Assembly (NCBI GenBank): GCA_026874595.1
Contig: CM049322.1
Location: 39,800,840 to 39,864,839 of the forward strand
Source of the DNA: Sipunculus nudus
Taxonomy: Eukaryota > Annelida > Sipuncula > Golfingiida > Sipunculidae
Reading direction: 5' to 3'
Length of the DNA stretch: 64,000 bases
This document shows, piece by piece, positions 1-11,480 of the stretch (within the stretch, counting starts at the first letter, position 1; each line of letters begins with the position of its first letter). A program made the translations under genes and the position numbers. Below the pieces are notes generated by a model that had not been told where the DNA came from, did no database searches, and worked only from the letters and a program-made list of their open reading frames with translations.

Positions 1-1205
1 TGATTTTTGGTGTGTGAGCAGATTACAGATCGAGTTCGCGTTTCGTCCCAGTTGACCTACTTTTGACCGTTTTACGGCTCCTAAACTTAGAAAAATTCAT
101 GAAAAATATAAATTTTCATGACAAATACACATGTACAGCCGTTTTTAAACCTCAGCTCATAGGCTGATGGGCTATTGTCGTCACCCAAGCTGTCCGTCTG
201 TACATCTGTCTGTCCGGTGTCTGTCCGTCCATCCGTTCCGTGTCTGTTAACTTTTACCTTGTGAACGGGATATCTCTAAAAGGATTCACCGTTGGAATTT
301 TATTTCATCAGTGAAGATGTATATCGATAAAATCTCGGTCAAGTTGGAAAATGGGTGACCTTGACCCATTTTTCTACATTTTAGAGCTGATTATAGAAAA
401 ACACTCAGAAGTTTATATCTCAGGAACCATTGTGAGGATTTTCACAAAACTTACTATGATCATTGGGACTGATGGTCTGTATGTGCTGCACAATTTTGGT
501 GGCGCCACCTGCAATTTCTGATTTTTTAATGAAATTTTATCGGATTTTTTCAATTTTGGCCTTTTGTGCAGGATATCTCAAAAGGTATTCAACACAGGAA
601 CTTCATTTCTTCAGTGCTATTGCATTATATTTACAAAATCTTGGTCAAGTTCAAAGATGGGTGATCTTGACCTACTTTTCAAGGTCACAGAGCTTAGTAT
701 AGAAAAAAAACTTAGGAGCTTATTTCTCAGGAAGCATTTGGTCGATTGTTATGAAACATGGTATATACCTCTCCAATTTAAATTTATAAATGATTATCAA
801 CTTTTGCTAATATTCTAGTTTTGCAATGCAATGCTTACAGATACTGGCCTAATGTTTGGTCTGTGGGCGCATAATGACCACTTACAGATCGAGTTCGCGT
901 TTCGTCCCAGTTAACCTATTTTTCACCACATGACAGATCCTGAACATAGAAAATTTCATGAAAGAGAAATTCTCATGAAAAATGCACATATATGGACTTT
1001 TTTTCTCAATGCCTGCAGATACTGGCCTGATTTTTGGTGTGTTGCTTGATAATGACCCTTTACAGATCGAGTTTGCATTTTGCCCTTGTTGACCTACTTT
1101 TGACCATGCAACACCTCCTGAACTTAAAAAATTTTACAAAATTTAACAAATGTTTCTAATTTGCCCCAGGCGGGGGCATTCGTGTCGTTCCGACACATCT
1201 AGTTT
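1..1205 (+). mobile_element. GTCC-rich pearl/Helitron-like repeat, right end
   Basis: Composite interspersed repeat that enters from before the window. A core unit marked by cagatcgagttcgcgtttcg occurs at 26-45 and 885-904, and diverged at 1063. The last two are 178 bases apart. Between them lies a GTCC/GTCT-rich stretch (181-245) and two diverged units of about 200 bases (254-454 and 566-765), each running from 'gatatctc' through 'tcaagtt' to 'ttctcagg'. The right end has two short perfect hairpins followed by CTAG, as at Helitron 3' ends. No transposase or helicase reading frame is present, so the copy is non-autonomous. Tandem core units next to a tetranucleotide tract match what I know of bivalve pearl elements. 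The family name is inference. Confidence 0.6.
1162..1202 (+). other. Helitron-like 3' terminal hairpins and CTAG
   Basis: A 6-bp stem (tgcccc 1162-1167 with ggggca 1173-1178) is followed by a second perfect 6-bp stem (gtgtcg 1182-1187 with cgacac 1191-1196, loop ttc). Two bases later comes CTAG at 1199-1202, then T. A hairpin shortly before CTRR and a following T is the Helitron 3' end pattern. The stem is shorter than in many described Helitrons. Confidence 0.5.
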
Positions 1206-1520
1206 TTAGATGACCTGGTCAAAGTTCAAGGATGTTACCTTTAAAAAAGTTGAAAGATCAAATTCCTAAGATATCAGTGGCTCTTTTCGTGAGGAATGCA
1301 TGATAGTTGATCTGAGTTTGATACCACCTTTGCTCTGCTAAAGTACATGGTTTTGCTGAAAGTTTTGGTACTTGTCATATACAAAATATAAAGGATTTAA
1401 ACATTGAGTTTTGATATTTTGCAGAGCTTTTACTACAGTGACAATTGTATTTTCACATTGATATGTGGTTCAGACTTAAGACTCGGGTGACTGTGTGAGG
1501 ATTGTGGACAGAATATGTGA
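1206..1520. other. Gene-free; fragment of the 200-base repeat unit
   Basis: About 1210-1330 resembles the 200-base unit at 566-765 (ggtcaaagttcaaggatg, then 'gatatcag' and 'gaggaatgcat'). It is probably an older copy into which the element above inserted. Nothing else is recognised. Confidence 0.35.
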
Positions 1521-1532
1521 TAACTGGCCACT

Positions 1533-1600
1533 GTGGCTCAGGGGTAGAATCTCAGCCGAGATTTTTCAAGGTTGGCCCACAGCCTTGGTGAGCCTCCTGC
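1533..1600 (+). repeat. tRNA-Gly-like 5' half (SINE head or tRNA pseudogene)
   Basis: Bases 1533-1557 (gtggctcaggggtagaat, then ctcagcc) match the D-arm and A-box region of eukaryotic tRNA-Gly with only a few changes. The expected B box is degenerate (ggttggccc near 1572) and no acceptor stem closes, so this is not a functional tRNA gene. It could be a decayed SINE head or a tRNA pseudogene. It lies directly beyond the tail of the LINE, so it may be the older DNA into which the LINE inserted. Confidence 0.4.
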
Positions 1601-1620
1601 AGGCTTAATGGGAAGGTCAT

Positions 1621-1638
1621 GTTGTTGTTGTTGTTGTT
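1621..1638 (-). repeat. (AAC)6 tail of the LINE
   Basis: Six perfect GTT units on the plus strand, i.e. AAC on the LINE sense strand, directly after the 'aaataaagg' 3' end. Simple trinucleotide tails like this are typical LINE termini. Confidence 0.7.
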
Positions 1639-1801
1639 AACCTTTATTTCCTCCGACAAAGTGAAGATCAACATACAAAAATGTCAATACAGAAGTAATA
1701 CAAAAGCATTCCAAATTACAAACCAATAATCAGAAAGGTGAAATAGAAAAACATTTCATGTTATATGGCATACAGGCAATTAATATGTTATTTGATAATG
1801 A

Positions 1802-2887
1802 TCAATATAGTTCATGAAGAATCTTCTTAGACTCTTTAAAGAAAAGAGAGACCTCATTTAGTAAAGCGGCTGAATAGTGTTCGAGTTCGGAAGATTCATT
1901 TAATCCATATACAATTTCCGCTTTTATCAAGGCTCTTACGAGTTCAATGTCCGACAGGGCAACCAATTGTGCCCCAACCTGAACGGGTAATTTATCACAA
2001 ATAAAGTTCCACATATGTTCTCTCTGGTTAATTGTAGCAGTACAGGATTCAACTATATGTACTACTGCATTGAAATATAATTTTCCGCAACGATGACAAA
2101 GGAGCTGATGTTGCATATTAAAATTTTCCAGATTCACAAGTATCTGCGCTAAGTACCTGAACCTAGGCAATGAACCAGGTATCTGACTTGATGTTACCCA
2201 CAGAGCAGATGGCAAGAAGCGATCACCGTGAACCTCGAAAAAATTAAATAAGGTCAAATCTCGCGAAACGCTAAATTCATGCATGGTATACTCATAGTTC
2301 ATGATACTTTCAATTACTTTACATCTCCATTCTTCCCTGTCTGGAAAGGGTTCACAACCGATTAAGCAGTTATAAATGGTATCAAGCAGTTCATATTTGT
2401 TTAACAGTCGATACATGTCAGTGGGAAATCCGTATATTTTAAGACTTTTATTCAACAAGAAGTTAATGAAACGGTATATCACAATTTTCTTGCAAGGATT
2501 TGAAATGATTAATCTGTACAAGTTACCAAAAAAAATTAACTTTGCTTTATCAATAAAAGATTCTAAACAGGGTATACCTACCATTGATAAAGCAATATTA
2601 GTTCTAACAGTTGGCTTGAAGTCCTGAGAAATCTTAACACAAAACCTGTGTAATCTTTCCAATATCAAGAGTTCAGTCTTATTTAAATTATTCCATAGCT
2701 CAAAGCCAAATAAAGCACCAGGAATTACAATCTGTTTGTATAGCAACATACACAAAAGTGGGTTTAAACCCTTTGGCCGAACACAGATACCAGCCAATGA
2801 CAGAAAAGATCCTTTCCCCCTATGACACGCGTTAGCAACAGATTCATAGTGCGTGAAGTCAGTCTGCAAATGTACACCAAGATGCAC
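1802..2887 (-). pseudogene. LINE ORF2 C-terminal region with CCHC zinc knuckle
   Basis: Open frame of 361 codons continuing the same ORF2 after a frame change. It starts with the thumb-like block (VHLGVHL) that follows RT in many invertebrate LINEs. Near residues 264-282 it has C-x2-C-x9-H-x4-C (Cys264, Cys267, His277, Cys282), a C-terminal zinc knuckle thought to contact RNA or DNA. The apparent start is GTG, with a plausible continuation upstream (codons for RQARSH precede it). It is therefore not a separate gene. Between 2888 and 2951 there is an in-frame TGA and at least one frame change relative to the RT block. Confidence 0.8.
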
Positions 2888-2951
2888 GTGACTCCTCGCC
2901 TGTCGAACAACGTCCTGTCCTAAATACCACTCTCACTTTGAAAAATATTTA

Positions 2952-4472
2952 TTAAATGTCAAAACACTCTCCCCAAACATCAGAATAACTGTTTTTTTTG
3001 GGGTTGAAGTTTAAACGCCATTTTGAACTGTGAGCACAGCATATATTGATCATATTTTGAAGACCCTGTCGAGTAGGCGAGAGTAGCGCAACATCATCAG
3101 CCTGAACTGGAGAACCCACATAAGTATCGGCAATGCAGGCTCCAAATTTAGAATATCGTAATTCTTCTAAAAGATCATTTATGTACACCAAAAACCACCA
3201 AGGTGATAAGACCCCACCCTGCCGTACAGACTGTTTAACATTGAACCATCTACTTATATAGCCATCCACCTGAACCGCGCTCTGAACATTGGTATAGGAA
3301 GAAACAATAAGCCTCCAAAATTTACCCTTAATTCCTAAATTGAAAATCTTATATAGAAGGCCATCGTGCCATACTGAATCAAAAGCTCTCTGATTATCGA
3401 GGCAGCACAGATATATTTTAGATCCCTTCTCTCTGAAATATGAAATAACTTCTTGAACTATAAAAGAAGCATGTAATGAGGACATTTGTTTTTGGTAAGC
3501 AAATTGTAGACTGTCGGGAAACTGGATCTGATTCACCTTTATAAATTTCCAGAAACGTTCAAGTAATATTTTTTCGAAAACTTTATAAAAAACAGACAGA
3601 AGCGAAATTCCTCTGTGTGCATCCAGTTTTGTACTGTTTCCTTTCCCTTTTGGTATGGTTACAATAAGGCCGCGCTTCAAGCTACCTGGAATTTCTTCCG
3701 TGTACAACATTAAATTGAAAAGGTGACAAAGATGATCCGTCAATGCATTCCCACCAAAAATGAGGTGCTCATTTGTTACACGATCAAGACCGCCGGATTT
3801 CCCTCTTTTTAGGGCCTTCACTGCACTGCGCACTTCTAGTGGTGTTACAGCGCCATCTAGGAGCTTGTTGCTACAACTAAATGATACCTTTTTCATGTGG
3901 CCTACTTGCTCGACCACGTGGTGATAACAGCCCCCATCAAAAAGATTTTGCTGTTTAGGGGTATATATATTTTCGAAATAGTCAGCCAACCCTTCTGCAG
4001 TATCTTGTGGATTATACGAAATATGACCTGGAGAGAAAGAAATAACCCATATATGTTTACGTTTTAACTTTCTTCTCTTTTTAACCATTGTCCAAAATCT
4101 ATTCATATCAAGTTCTGAGTTATCGCGCAGCTCTTGAAAGAGCTCTTCCTGGACAACTTTATGAATATGCCTCATTGCACGTCTAAATTCACATTTCGCT
4201 AGTTTATACGAACAATATTCACTACACTCCCAGCCACGCGGTCTGCCAGCTTCCAACCATTTTATTCGTGCGAATCTCATCACGTCATGTTTAGGTTTAG
4301 CTAAGGTTTTCCATTGTGGTTTAAGGTACTTTTTAAATTTTCGGGGCGGTATAGTGCAGTTCCCTCTCACTTGTAAACAATTTGTAAAGTTTTTATAATA
4401 ATCTTCCAAAGTAGCTTCGTTACAATGAGCTTTATCCGGTCTGGACAGCTTGTTTAGGTTAGCTTGTAGCAC
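2952..4472 (-). pseudogene. LINE reverse transcriptase, partial and broken
   Basis: Open frame of 506 codons that would reverse-transcribe LINE RNA at the nicked target. Residues 1-200 are a basic linker that normally follows the endonuclease (cluster KKRRKLKRKH near 131-140). The RT palm and fingers run from about 205. Visible motifs are VTIPKGKGN (271-279), the LD...AFD block with Asp359 and Asp365 (motif A), RQGGVLSP (417-424, motif B) and ADD (458-460, motif C). The catalytic Asp residues are therefore still present. The first codon is GTG just after an upstream stop, so it is not a true start; the frame is simply the remnant of a truncated ORF2. The frame ends at a stop at about 2952, and the protein continues in another frame. 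Confidence 0.85.
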
Positions 4473-4480
4473 ACAGGTGT

Positions 4481-5257
4481 AACTATTTTTTATTTGAACG
4501 GGTCATGCATTTTGGGGGTTCCTCAGTGGTATGAGCAAGTAAAGGGGACATGCATATACACATCCAAGGCCAGCAGGTGCAGTAGTCACTGGGCCTGGTT
4601 GACACCAGGATATAAAATGAGAGAAATCATATGATCCTGTCCTGTCACATAGTCTGAAACCTGAATGGAATTCTGCAGATGTTACTTAGTTAAGCTAGCA
4701 TTAAAAAATGGAGGCAGTAACCTTGCTTTAAAAAAAAATCAATTAAAAGAAAAGAATTTCATTACAATCATACCATCTGCTGGGCAAGCTGAATATCCAT
4801 GAAGTGACTGTCCAGGCATGTATCAAAATAATAAGTAGTAAATATATATTATTAGTGAATGCAGGTCAATAAGACATTTATGGTAGGGCATGACATCGTT
4901 ATTTGGTTTTCACATGTAGTAATTAAAGTTCACGTAGTAATTAATATGCCGGAAGTAGGGCCAGGAGGCCCAATCAGAAGGGGGGACTTCATTGTCTTCC
5001 GCGACCGCAGCACAAACAGCATTACACCTATTAAAACATGGTGCAGGCATCATCCAGCAGAATTGTTGCGATTACACCACTACGACCACTTGGGAAATCC
5101 CTCCACCACCCCTGCACCATCAAAAACTAATTGAACTTTCATCATATAAAATAAATTGGGGTTTGATATTTCGTGTAACACTTGGACTTTACTTTGCCTA
5201 TCATAGTTAATAGGAAACATGTAAGGACATTTTAAAATTTATGTTGAGATTTGTTGT
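4481..5257. other. Gene-free, no feature recognised
   Basis: Unique-looking AT-rich DNA upstream of the truncated LINE. Short open frames at 4859-5210 have no recognisable protein character. Confidence 0.5.
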
Positions 5258-5261
5258 TCAT

Positions 5262-5360
5262 GGGGGCGGAATTAAGTCCCCCCATATTGCATACATACCT
5301 TATTTTGGATTTTATAAAGAATCGGAATTAAAATTCCGGGAGGACCACCAGTGGTGGTCC
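5262..5360. other. Cluster of three short hairpins
   Basis: Three inverted repeats occur in about 100 bases: ggggg/ccccc around 5260-5283, cggaatt/aattccg at 5323-5338 (perfect, 2-base loop), and ggaccacca/tggtggtcc at 5342-5360 (perfect 9-bp arms around one base). They may be the remnant of an inverted-repeat transposon end. No function is assigned. Confidence 0.4.
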
Positions 5361-8300
5361 AATATTTTCCCATAAGAAATCGTCTTGTTACTTGAATAGG
5401 TATGGGATATGACAAGGTGTGATTGCAGTATGATAAGGTATGAATGCCAAACGAGCTTGAGACTGTTTGCCTGAATGTACTTTCATGGAACCCAGGAAGT
5501 AAAACCTTGATGCCCGTCCATAAAACTGATAACTATAGACAATATTTTATGTAACATAAATTTATTAAGCTCCAGTGCAAATATAACACCTTACTTGGAT
5601 ATCCCAAAGATTTTAGACAGACTTGACTAAAACAGTGAATGGTTGATTTAATTAATTTATAAGGAAATGACTTTTGGTGAAATATAGTGACAGTATTGAT
5701 AAATTATTAAAGATAAAGTCTTGGATAATGCTTAGTCTTTTTTTGGTGAGAGAAAATACACCCGTTCAGGGTATGGCTGAAAGTTTTTATTTATAGTTTA
5801 ACGTTAATTGATAATATTTCATGCTTTTACAGACATGCAGCTTTTATCACCACTGTCTGATTAACATCAGCCATTAGCACCACTGTTAATGCACATCTTT
5901 TTTTGACTTGTCATGGGTGGCTGGCGTTTTATTTAATTTAGTATCCCTTCAGCCATGTGAGTTCCGGGTACTCCTGGAAAGTAGAACTAGGTATGTTTTG
6001 ATTTAAATGTCAACACCATTTTATGTGCTTTAAGCTGTCAGAACAGCAACATTTCATATTTTAACAATATTGATTTGGACCGACAGGTAGATAGGGTGAA
6101 AAGCTTCAAACCTTAACACTTTTATTCGAAATCAATGTCTAACATTGGCTTGAACTAAGAAAATAATATTGACCAAGGTAAACCATTTTCCAGTTTCTGT
6201 CTTCCCAGTTTTTTCCCTGTTCTAATTGTTGCATGCTGGGATCAGATTTCATTTTCTCACATCAAGTGTGTTGAATTTTATTTCATACTTTGTCAGGAAA
6301 AAAATCATACTCAATTCAATATTTGATAACGTTTTAATTAGTTATGGCACATATGCCTAAATATTCTTTCTCTCATGTAATCATTGTTGTAAAATGGCAA
6401 TTTGTTATTCAGCACATATACTTTTAATATGTGTTCACATTACATTGGTGAGAATACTATATTAATGAATATGGTATCGAAACTCTCCAAATGTGGTTCC
6501 ACTTATGCAGATCAATACAATGGATAAGGGTATATTATTAATTATGGGTCAAGAAATCTTATTCCAAGTCTCATTATATTATCATAAAACAAAATTGCCT
6601 TTGAAAAAAATATTAATATAGATTTTACATAAACTGAACCCAATTCACGGAGGAAAAACATATTTTTCTATTTTTTTTCCACAAAAACAAGAAGGGTTGT
6701 GTGATTTGTTCAAAAACTATTGGCACATGTATGAACACTGTCAACTCATCAGTGATGTCTCACACAGGAAAAATCACCTGTGACTAAAAGTTCTAGCTCT
6801 CATATAAAGCTTCGTATTTCTGACACTGTCAGCTCCAAATTTCAGGGAAGAATAAAAACAGTATGTATTGCTAGATTTAAGACATTTATAAATTTTGTCC
6901 GTGACGCCACACTTTGCTCCAGCCAATCACATCAGGGCCCAGTCTTTGTTCTGGAAGAAAGCTACCATGCACATAATATCACATGCTGCATGCTATTACA
7001 TTTACCCTACTTAACAGAACATGGAATTGGAGGTCATAAAATTGCTTTCAACAAATACAAGTGAAGTGAGAACACAGCTAGAGTTTCGAAAAACTTGTAT
7101 ATTTTTCAGTTCCCGATGTGTTGCCTGTTTGTTGGTCTGTCTTTGTTCTACAGGTCTCAAACTGTACACCTTTGCACCTTTGCAAAACCCTTGAAAATGA
7201 CCTTTTTACCGGTAATCAAAATATGTCAAAGATCAAGGTCAGCTGTATTGGATAGTGATCATGGTATCAGGATATCAGTAATTTCCTATCACACTATTTA
7301 TAATTTGTATTGTTATGTGCAGTAATATTTCAATATTTCATATTTAACCATAAAGATAGTCTCTTAAAATATTGTATATATTTGGAAAAAAAAGTGAAAG
7401 GCATCAAGTGTTCTCATGTTTCACATACAGTCAAAACAAAAATTTTAGGCCGAGGTTATGTTGGAGAATACAAAAATTATACACACAGTCAAAAAGTCTT
7501 AACTTTATTACAGCAGCTGTCATGCACTTTGACCTGAAGGTTAAAGGGTAATAATATACTGAACTATTACCTGACTTATTTTCTATGTTCAATAAAATAA
7601 GAGATGATAAAGGAAAAAACAGAACACTTTTAATGATACCTAAACAGTGTTTGGAAAAATAAATATAGATTCAGTTTGCAGGTTGAAGGATTGTTTAACA
7701 GTAGATATTTTTTCATGCAACATTATAAAAATATGTATAAATATTTATACTATTTATCAGAGGAATAATGTACATTACAGGAGCAGGTTACAGAACCTTG
7801 ACCTGAATAACCTAACAGGAAATTGGGTCCGAGTTCTTTTCTGTTGGGTTTTGCTTGGTTTTGTTTTATGACTGAAGATGCAGCTTTCACCTAATGCCAG
7901 AAAAAGAACAATAGCAATTTGTACTGGTGTTAGCTTAGGTCACATGACAAAAATACAAAGCCATCAATCATGGCTGTATGTATGAATATTAGCTATTGAC
8001 ATTTTACAGTCAGAATATATGATATTCAGAGAATTTTGGGAATTGGCCTTCTGGGTGAATGTATGGTTTTGTTCTTGTTATATCCTTTCTAATTTTAGGT
8101 ATATGGCCATCTGCAGGAGATGATTTAGAGGTGCATTACCCTTTTTTTTGTCCACACAAAACTTGGAAATAGAATAAAATATTGTATAATACCAAAACGC
8201 AGGATAGATTATGAGCTTGGTGCCATTTTCTTCCCCGTCCATAGTCTATTTGCACTTCCAGGACACTTGGAATCTGTGGCCCCCTCCCCCCTTTTACTAG

Positions 8301-9000
8301 GATCCTGTATCAGCCCCTGAACTGCATTTAATGTTTATTTCATTCTAAATTCTTTAAGAAGAGGGTATATATAGAACGTATAGCATTGTGGTTGGTTTTC
8401 GGCAGGTTTTGGCCTTAGCCGGACATTTACTCAGTGTCTTAAATAAAGGGGTATATTTTTTGGAGAGCAAACTTTTCTGATATCCAATCTTGGACTACAT
8501 CACTAGACGGCAGGAGATGACAAGTTTTGTGATAAGCACGGCTGGTCTGTCCAGGAGGAACCAGTGGTGTACCAATGTGTTTAAACCAGGGTTGGCTGGC
8601 CCAGGGTGACACAGGATGTACAACTCTGACAAGAAGTTTGTCAAACTGGCATACAGCTAATGGAGCTTATATTTAAAGGGCCACAATGTAAGATAGGTTA
8701 TGTGTCAATAAATTAGAAAGCTACCTCCATTTAAAGTCCATTAAAATTTTTAAAAAATTAATGTCCTTTTAAAGGGACATAAAAAAATGGATGATTAAAT
8801 TGTTCTTTAAGCTACCCTGAGCTATCTCTCACTAATACTTTGCAACAGTTTCCTTGCATACATCCCGTTGAATACATTCAGGTTGTCAGCTTGACTAGTC
8901 TGTACACGTCTTTTTCACACCTTTTGAAAAACACTCTTCAAACATCACTCAAATACTCATGAGTGACTTGATGAGCTATTTTATTGACATGTGTTATCAC
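5361..9000. other. Gene-free AT-rich DNA
   Basis: No supported gene. Around 7100-7260 a stretch with 'tctgtctttgttctacag', TCAAGGTCA (about 7230) and 'acctttttacc' resembles degenerate GTCC-type interspersed repeats. A C-rich run lies at 8281-8293. The remainder looks unique, with short background frames only. Confidence 0.5.
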
Positions 9001-9022
9001 CCATGATCCTTTTGGTCACAGA

Positions 9023-9035
9023 GGGTCAGAGGTCA
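9023..9035 (+). promoter_or_regulatory. DR1-type nuclear-receptor half-site pair
   Basis: GGGTCA-G-AGGTCA, two half-sites in direct orientation with a 1-base spacer, the arrangement recognised by RXR/HNF4-type receptors. Whether it is used is unknown. Confidence 0.3.
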
Positions 9036-9590
9036 ATGGTGATACATTTACGGAGGTACTCAAAGGTGCATGTTTATAGGCATCATAAAAAACACCTGCA
9101 TCACCTGTATGCAAGGCTTGATGCATGATTATTGCTGAGCTGGACCAAGTCGTGGTGGAGATAACAGTATGATATACAGTATGATATGAGAATGATTAAG
9201 TTTTGTTAATTTTAAAGTTGTTTGGAAATACACACAGAGGTGGCTCTGGATGCTCCTTGAAAGATTTCAAATTAAAATTTATGGTAATAGCTTGAAGGGA
9301 AGATCTTATATGACATTTATTGACTTTTGTATGATATGGTATGCAGCGTATTAATTAAGGTAAGGTACAGTTAACATTGATGGTCACACCATCCCTTCAC
9401 TGAAGGAAAAAGCTATTTTGCAGCATTGCAAAGCCCACATTTTTTTATGGATAAACCTCTTCTTGATGTTGTGGACCATTCTCATTGTAAAAAGTAACCC
9501 CCCCCCCACCTCCTTACCTCAAGCATGTTAGAATTCTGGATAAAGCACTGTTAGAGTATTACTATACTGTGTATGGTAAAGTTAGACTAG
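9036..9590. other. Gene-free, no feature recognised
   Basis: AT-rich DNA with a short C run at 9498-9506. The 'agtatgatat' phrase is repeated near 9167-9190. Confidence 0.4.
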
Positions 9591-9900
9591 TTTATTGTCC
9601 TTGCTTCCACGGAATGGGGTAAATAGATTTGGGTTTGTCTTTCAGTCTGTCTGTCTCTCTGTCAGGTTTTTGTTTCCGTGTAAAATTTTTCCTAAATATT
9701 ATCTGATTTCATTCAAATTCAGGTCAGTGATTGCTCTCATGCATACTTGGTTGCAGGGGCGTCAAAATAGGGGGGGGGGGGGATGGGGGGTATATATCCC
9801 CCCACTTTTTGGCAAGGGGGGATGGTCAATGTAATCATCCCCCTCACTATTCAGAGAATAATATTTATATATTTCATTTGAATTATATGAATCATAGACT
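9591..9900. repeat. Degenerate interspersed repeat with poly-G and GT/CT tract
   Basis: Contains a GTCTGTCT-rich tract (9633-9664) and a block typical of invertebrate repeats ('ggaatggggtaaat'). A G run of about 14 near 9769-9782 is followed by gggggg-tatatat-cccccc (about 9785-9803), which can fold. Overlapping open frames here are made by the homopolymers and are not genes. Confidence 0.35.
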
Positions 9901-10030
9901 TTGGTTCCATTTATGAGTTTACTATGAAATATTTATATCTAAATGGTTTAGAATTAACATATACCTTATTTTTTTAAAACCTTATAATAATTGATATATA
10001 TTTGATATGTGTCACAAAGACAATAAAAAG
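9901..10030. other. Short AT-rich gap, no feature seen
   Basis: AT-rich filler leading into the TA microsatellite. Nothing recognised. Confidence 0.4.
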
Positions 10031-10032
10031 TA

Positions 10033-10072
<40 letters not shown>
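10031..10072. repeat. (TA)n microsatellite
   Basis: About 20 TA dinucleotides with one early interruption. Confidence 0.9.
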
Positions 10073-10075
<3 letters not shown>

Positions 10076-10120
10076 ATGTCTGTTTTATCCTAATTTTGAC
10101 TACCCTCCATGCCTGTCTCC

Positions 10121-10138
10121 CCCCCCCCCCCCCCCCCA
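10121..10138. repeat. Poly-C run
   Basis: About 17 consecutive C. Its length is unreliable in most sequencing. It produces proline- or glycine-rich background frames in both strands. Confidence 0.85.
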
Positions 10139-10516
10139 ATATCCTTGCGAGTCATCTCCCCACCCTGCGAGTCATCCCTTCCACCCATGAAGATAAATTG
10201 ATGCCACTGCTTGGTTGGGATTGGTTTTGGAGTGTCTGTCTGAAAATTTATGATCATCAGCTCAAAAGCAAAACAAAAATTCTTGTCTGGTTCCCAATTC
10301 ACAACCAAAAATTATGAAATGTGGAGACATCTTCAGGGAGCAATGAAAACTTAAACACAGCTACTACAGACATCTTCAGGGGAAAATAAAAACTAAAACA
10401 TATGGAGGAGGCAAAAGGGGGATAACAAGAGGTGGGAGTGGGGGACATAAATTCCATGAATTTGCTTGTTGTTTGTAGTATATAATATTATATAGAATGT
10501 TGAGTTAAGTAGAATA
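10139..10516. other. Gene-free, no feature recognised
   Basis: Includes a small local duplication ('acatcttcaggg' at about 10327 and 10370). Nothing else was identified. Confidence 0.4.
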
Positions 10517-10668
10517 CAGTGAAGCCAATGTAATAAGACCACCTATATGTGGTCTTAATTCAAAGATGGTCTTATTAGACAGGTCAGATATAACTAATGT
10601 GAATGTGTTTGGTTCAGGCAAGGGTAGTCTAATAGACAAGTTGTCCTGTTAGACAGGTGGTCTTCAAT
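10517..10668 (+). mobile_element. 'aagaccacc' MITE, copy 1
   Basis: Starts CAGTGAAGCC after TA, then 'aataagaccacc', and ends in 'aggtggtctt'. It belongs to the family described under copy 4. The right terminus is eroded. Confidence 0.65.
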
Positions 10669-10742
10669 AAAGGTATAAGGTATACTCAAGTGTAATTGTA
10701 TAATAAAGAACTCTTAAGTAGAAAACAGTATGATAAATTGTA

Positions 10743-10792
<50 letters not shown>

Positions 10793-11140
10793 GTATTATT
10801 ATGTAATATTCAACACAATTCATGGTGTTGCATTTAAGGAAGAGAATGTTAGCCTAGCTATAGCATAAAAAAGAACACAGTTTGTTTGTTATGGTACAGC
10901 ATACAGTATAGTATTTACTGATTAATTCATATGATTGATAGTTTTGGCCATGCACTTGTTTACACCTGTTATCTCAAGTGCAATATATTTCTCATGTACC
11001 CAAACATTGTTAATCTCCACGCTAGAGAGACACAGGTATTAGGTATACCAGTCCGTCACAAACTGGAGAACGCACCTGTGGCACCAAATCTAAATAAGTG
11101 TCTCAAGTGTCAAACATGGCTTTCATCTGTGAGGTCAAGT
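10669..11140. other. AT-rich gap with (AT)n microsatellite at 10744-10790
   Basis: About 23 perfect AT dinucleotides lie at 10744-10790, an apparently uninterrupted array. The rest of the interval has no recognised feature. Confidence 0.7.
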
Positions 11141-11142
11141 GT

Positions 11143-11480
11143 TGACCTCTGACCTATGCAAAGGTCACCAAAGGTGGTGTTTGCATAAACAGTTGTGATC
11201 ACTGGAACTAGCACAACTTGCATACACTTCTGTGTGGAGACCTTCTCCTCGGAGAATAATCCCATGAACGCACACAGCAAATCCTGTACACTATAGTGAT
11301 TATCTCTGAGGCCTTCACGATGGTCGTTTTCATTTGCCTAAAGGATATATAATTGTCATGCCTGTCGGGGACTTAAGAAATGCACATTCCCTTTTCTTTT
11401 GATCACTGAGTGGTCCGCTGGAATAAACACCACAACGTTACCATAAATACACAAGGAAAAGAAAAAATATCCTGTTTAAG
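11143..11480. other. Candidate conserved non-coding island with DR1 site
   Basis: GC-balanced, low-repeat stretch. TGACCT-C-TGACCT at 11143-11155 is a perfect DR1 on the minus strand. No coding frame stands out. Conservation is inferred only from composition and motif content. Confidence 0.3.

Larger units (their letters stand above)
1621..4480 (-). mobile_element. 5'-truncated non-LTR retrotransposon (LINE)
   Basis: Minus-strand LINE copy. The reverse transcriptase region is at 4472-2952, followed by a C-terminal region with a zinc knuckle (2887-1802) and a 3' untranslated region of about 160 bases. The tail ends in 'aaataaaggtt' followed by six AAC repeats (seen on the plus strand as six GTT at 1621-1638). 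The endonuclease domain and any ORF1 are missing, so the copy is 5' truncated in the linker before RT, as is usual after incomplete reverse transcription. A frameshift or stop separates the two coding blocks. I saw no clear target-site duplication. The gene order fits APE-type LINEs of the broad I/Jockey group; the clade is not assigned. Confidence 0.85.

Noticed and set aside
1533-1600. Functional tRNA-Gly gene
   Set aside because: Only the D-arm half is preserved; the B box is degenerate and the acceptor stem does not pair.
1802-2887. A separate protein gene downstream of RT
   Set aside because: It is the continuation of LINE ORF2 after a frame change and starts at GTG inside the conserved block.
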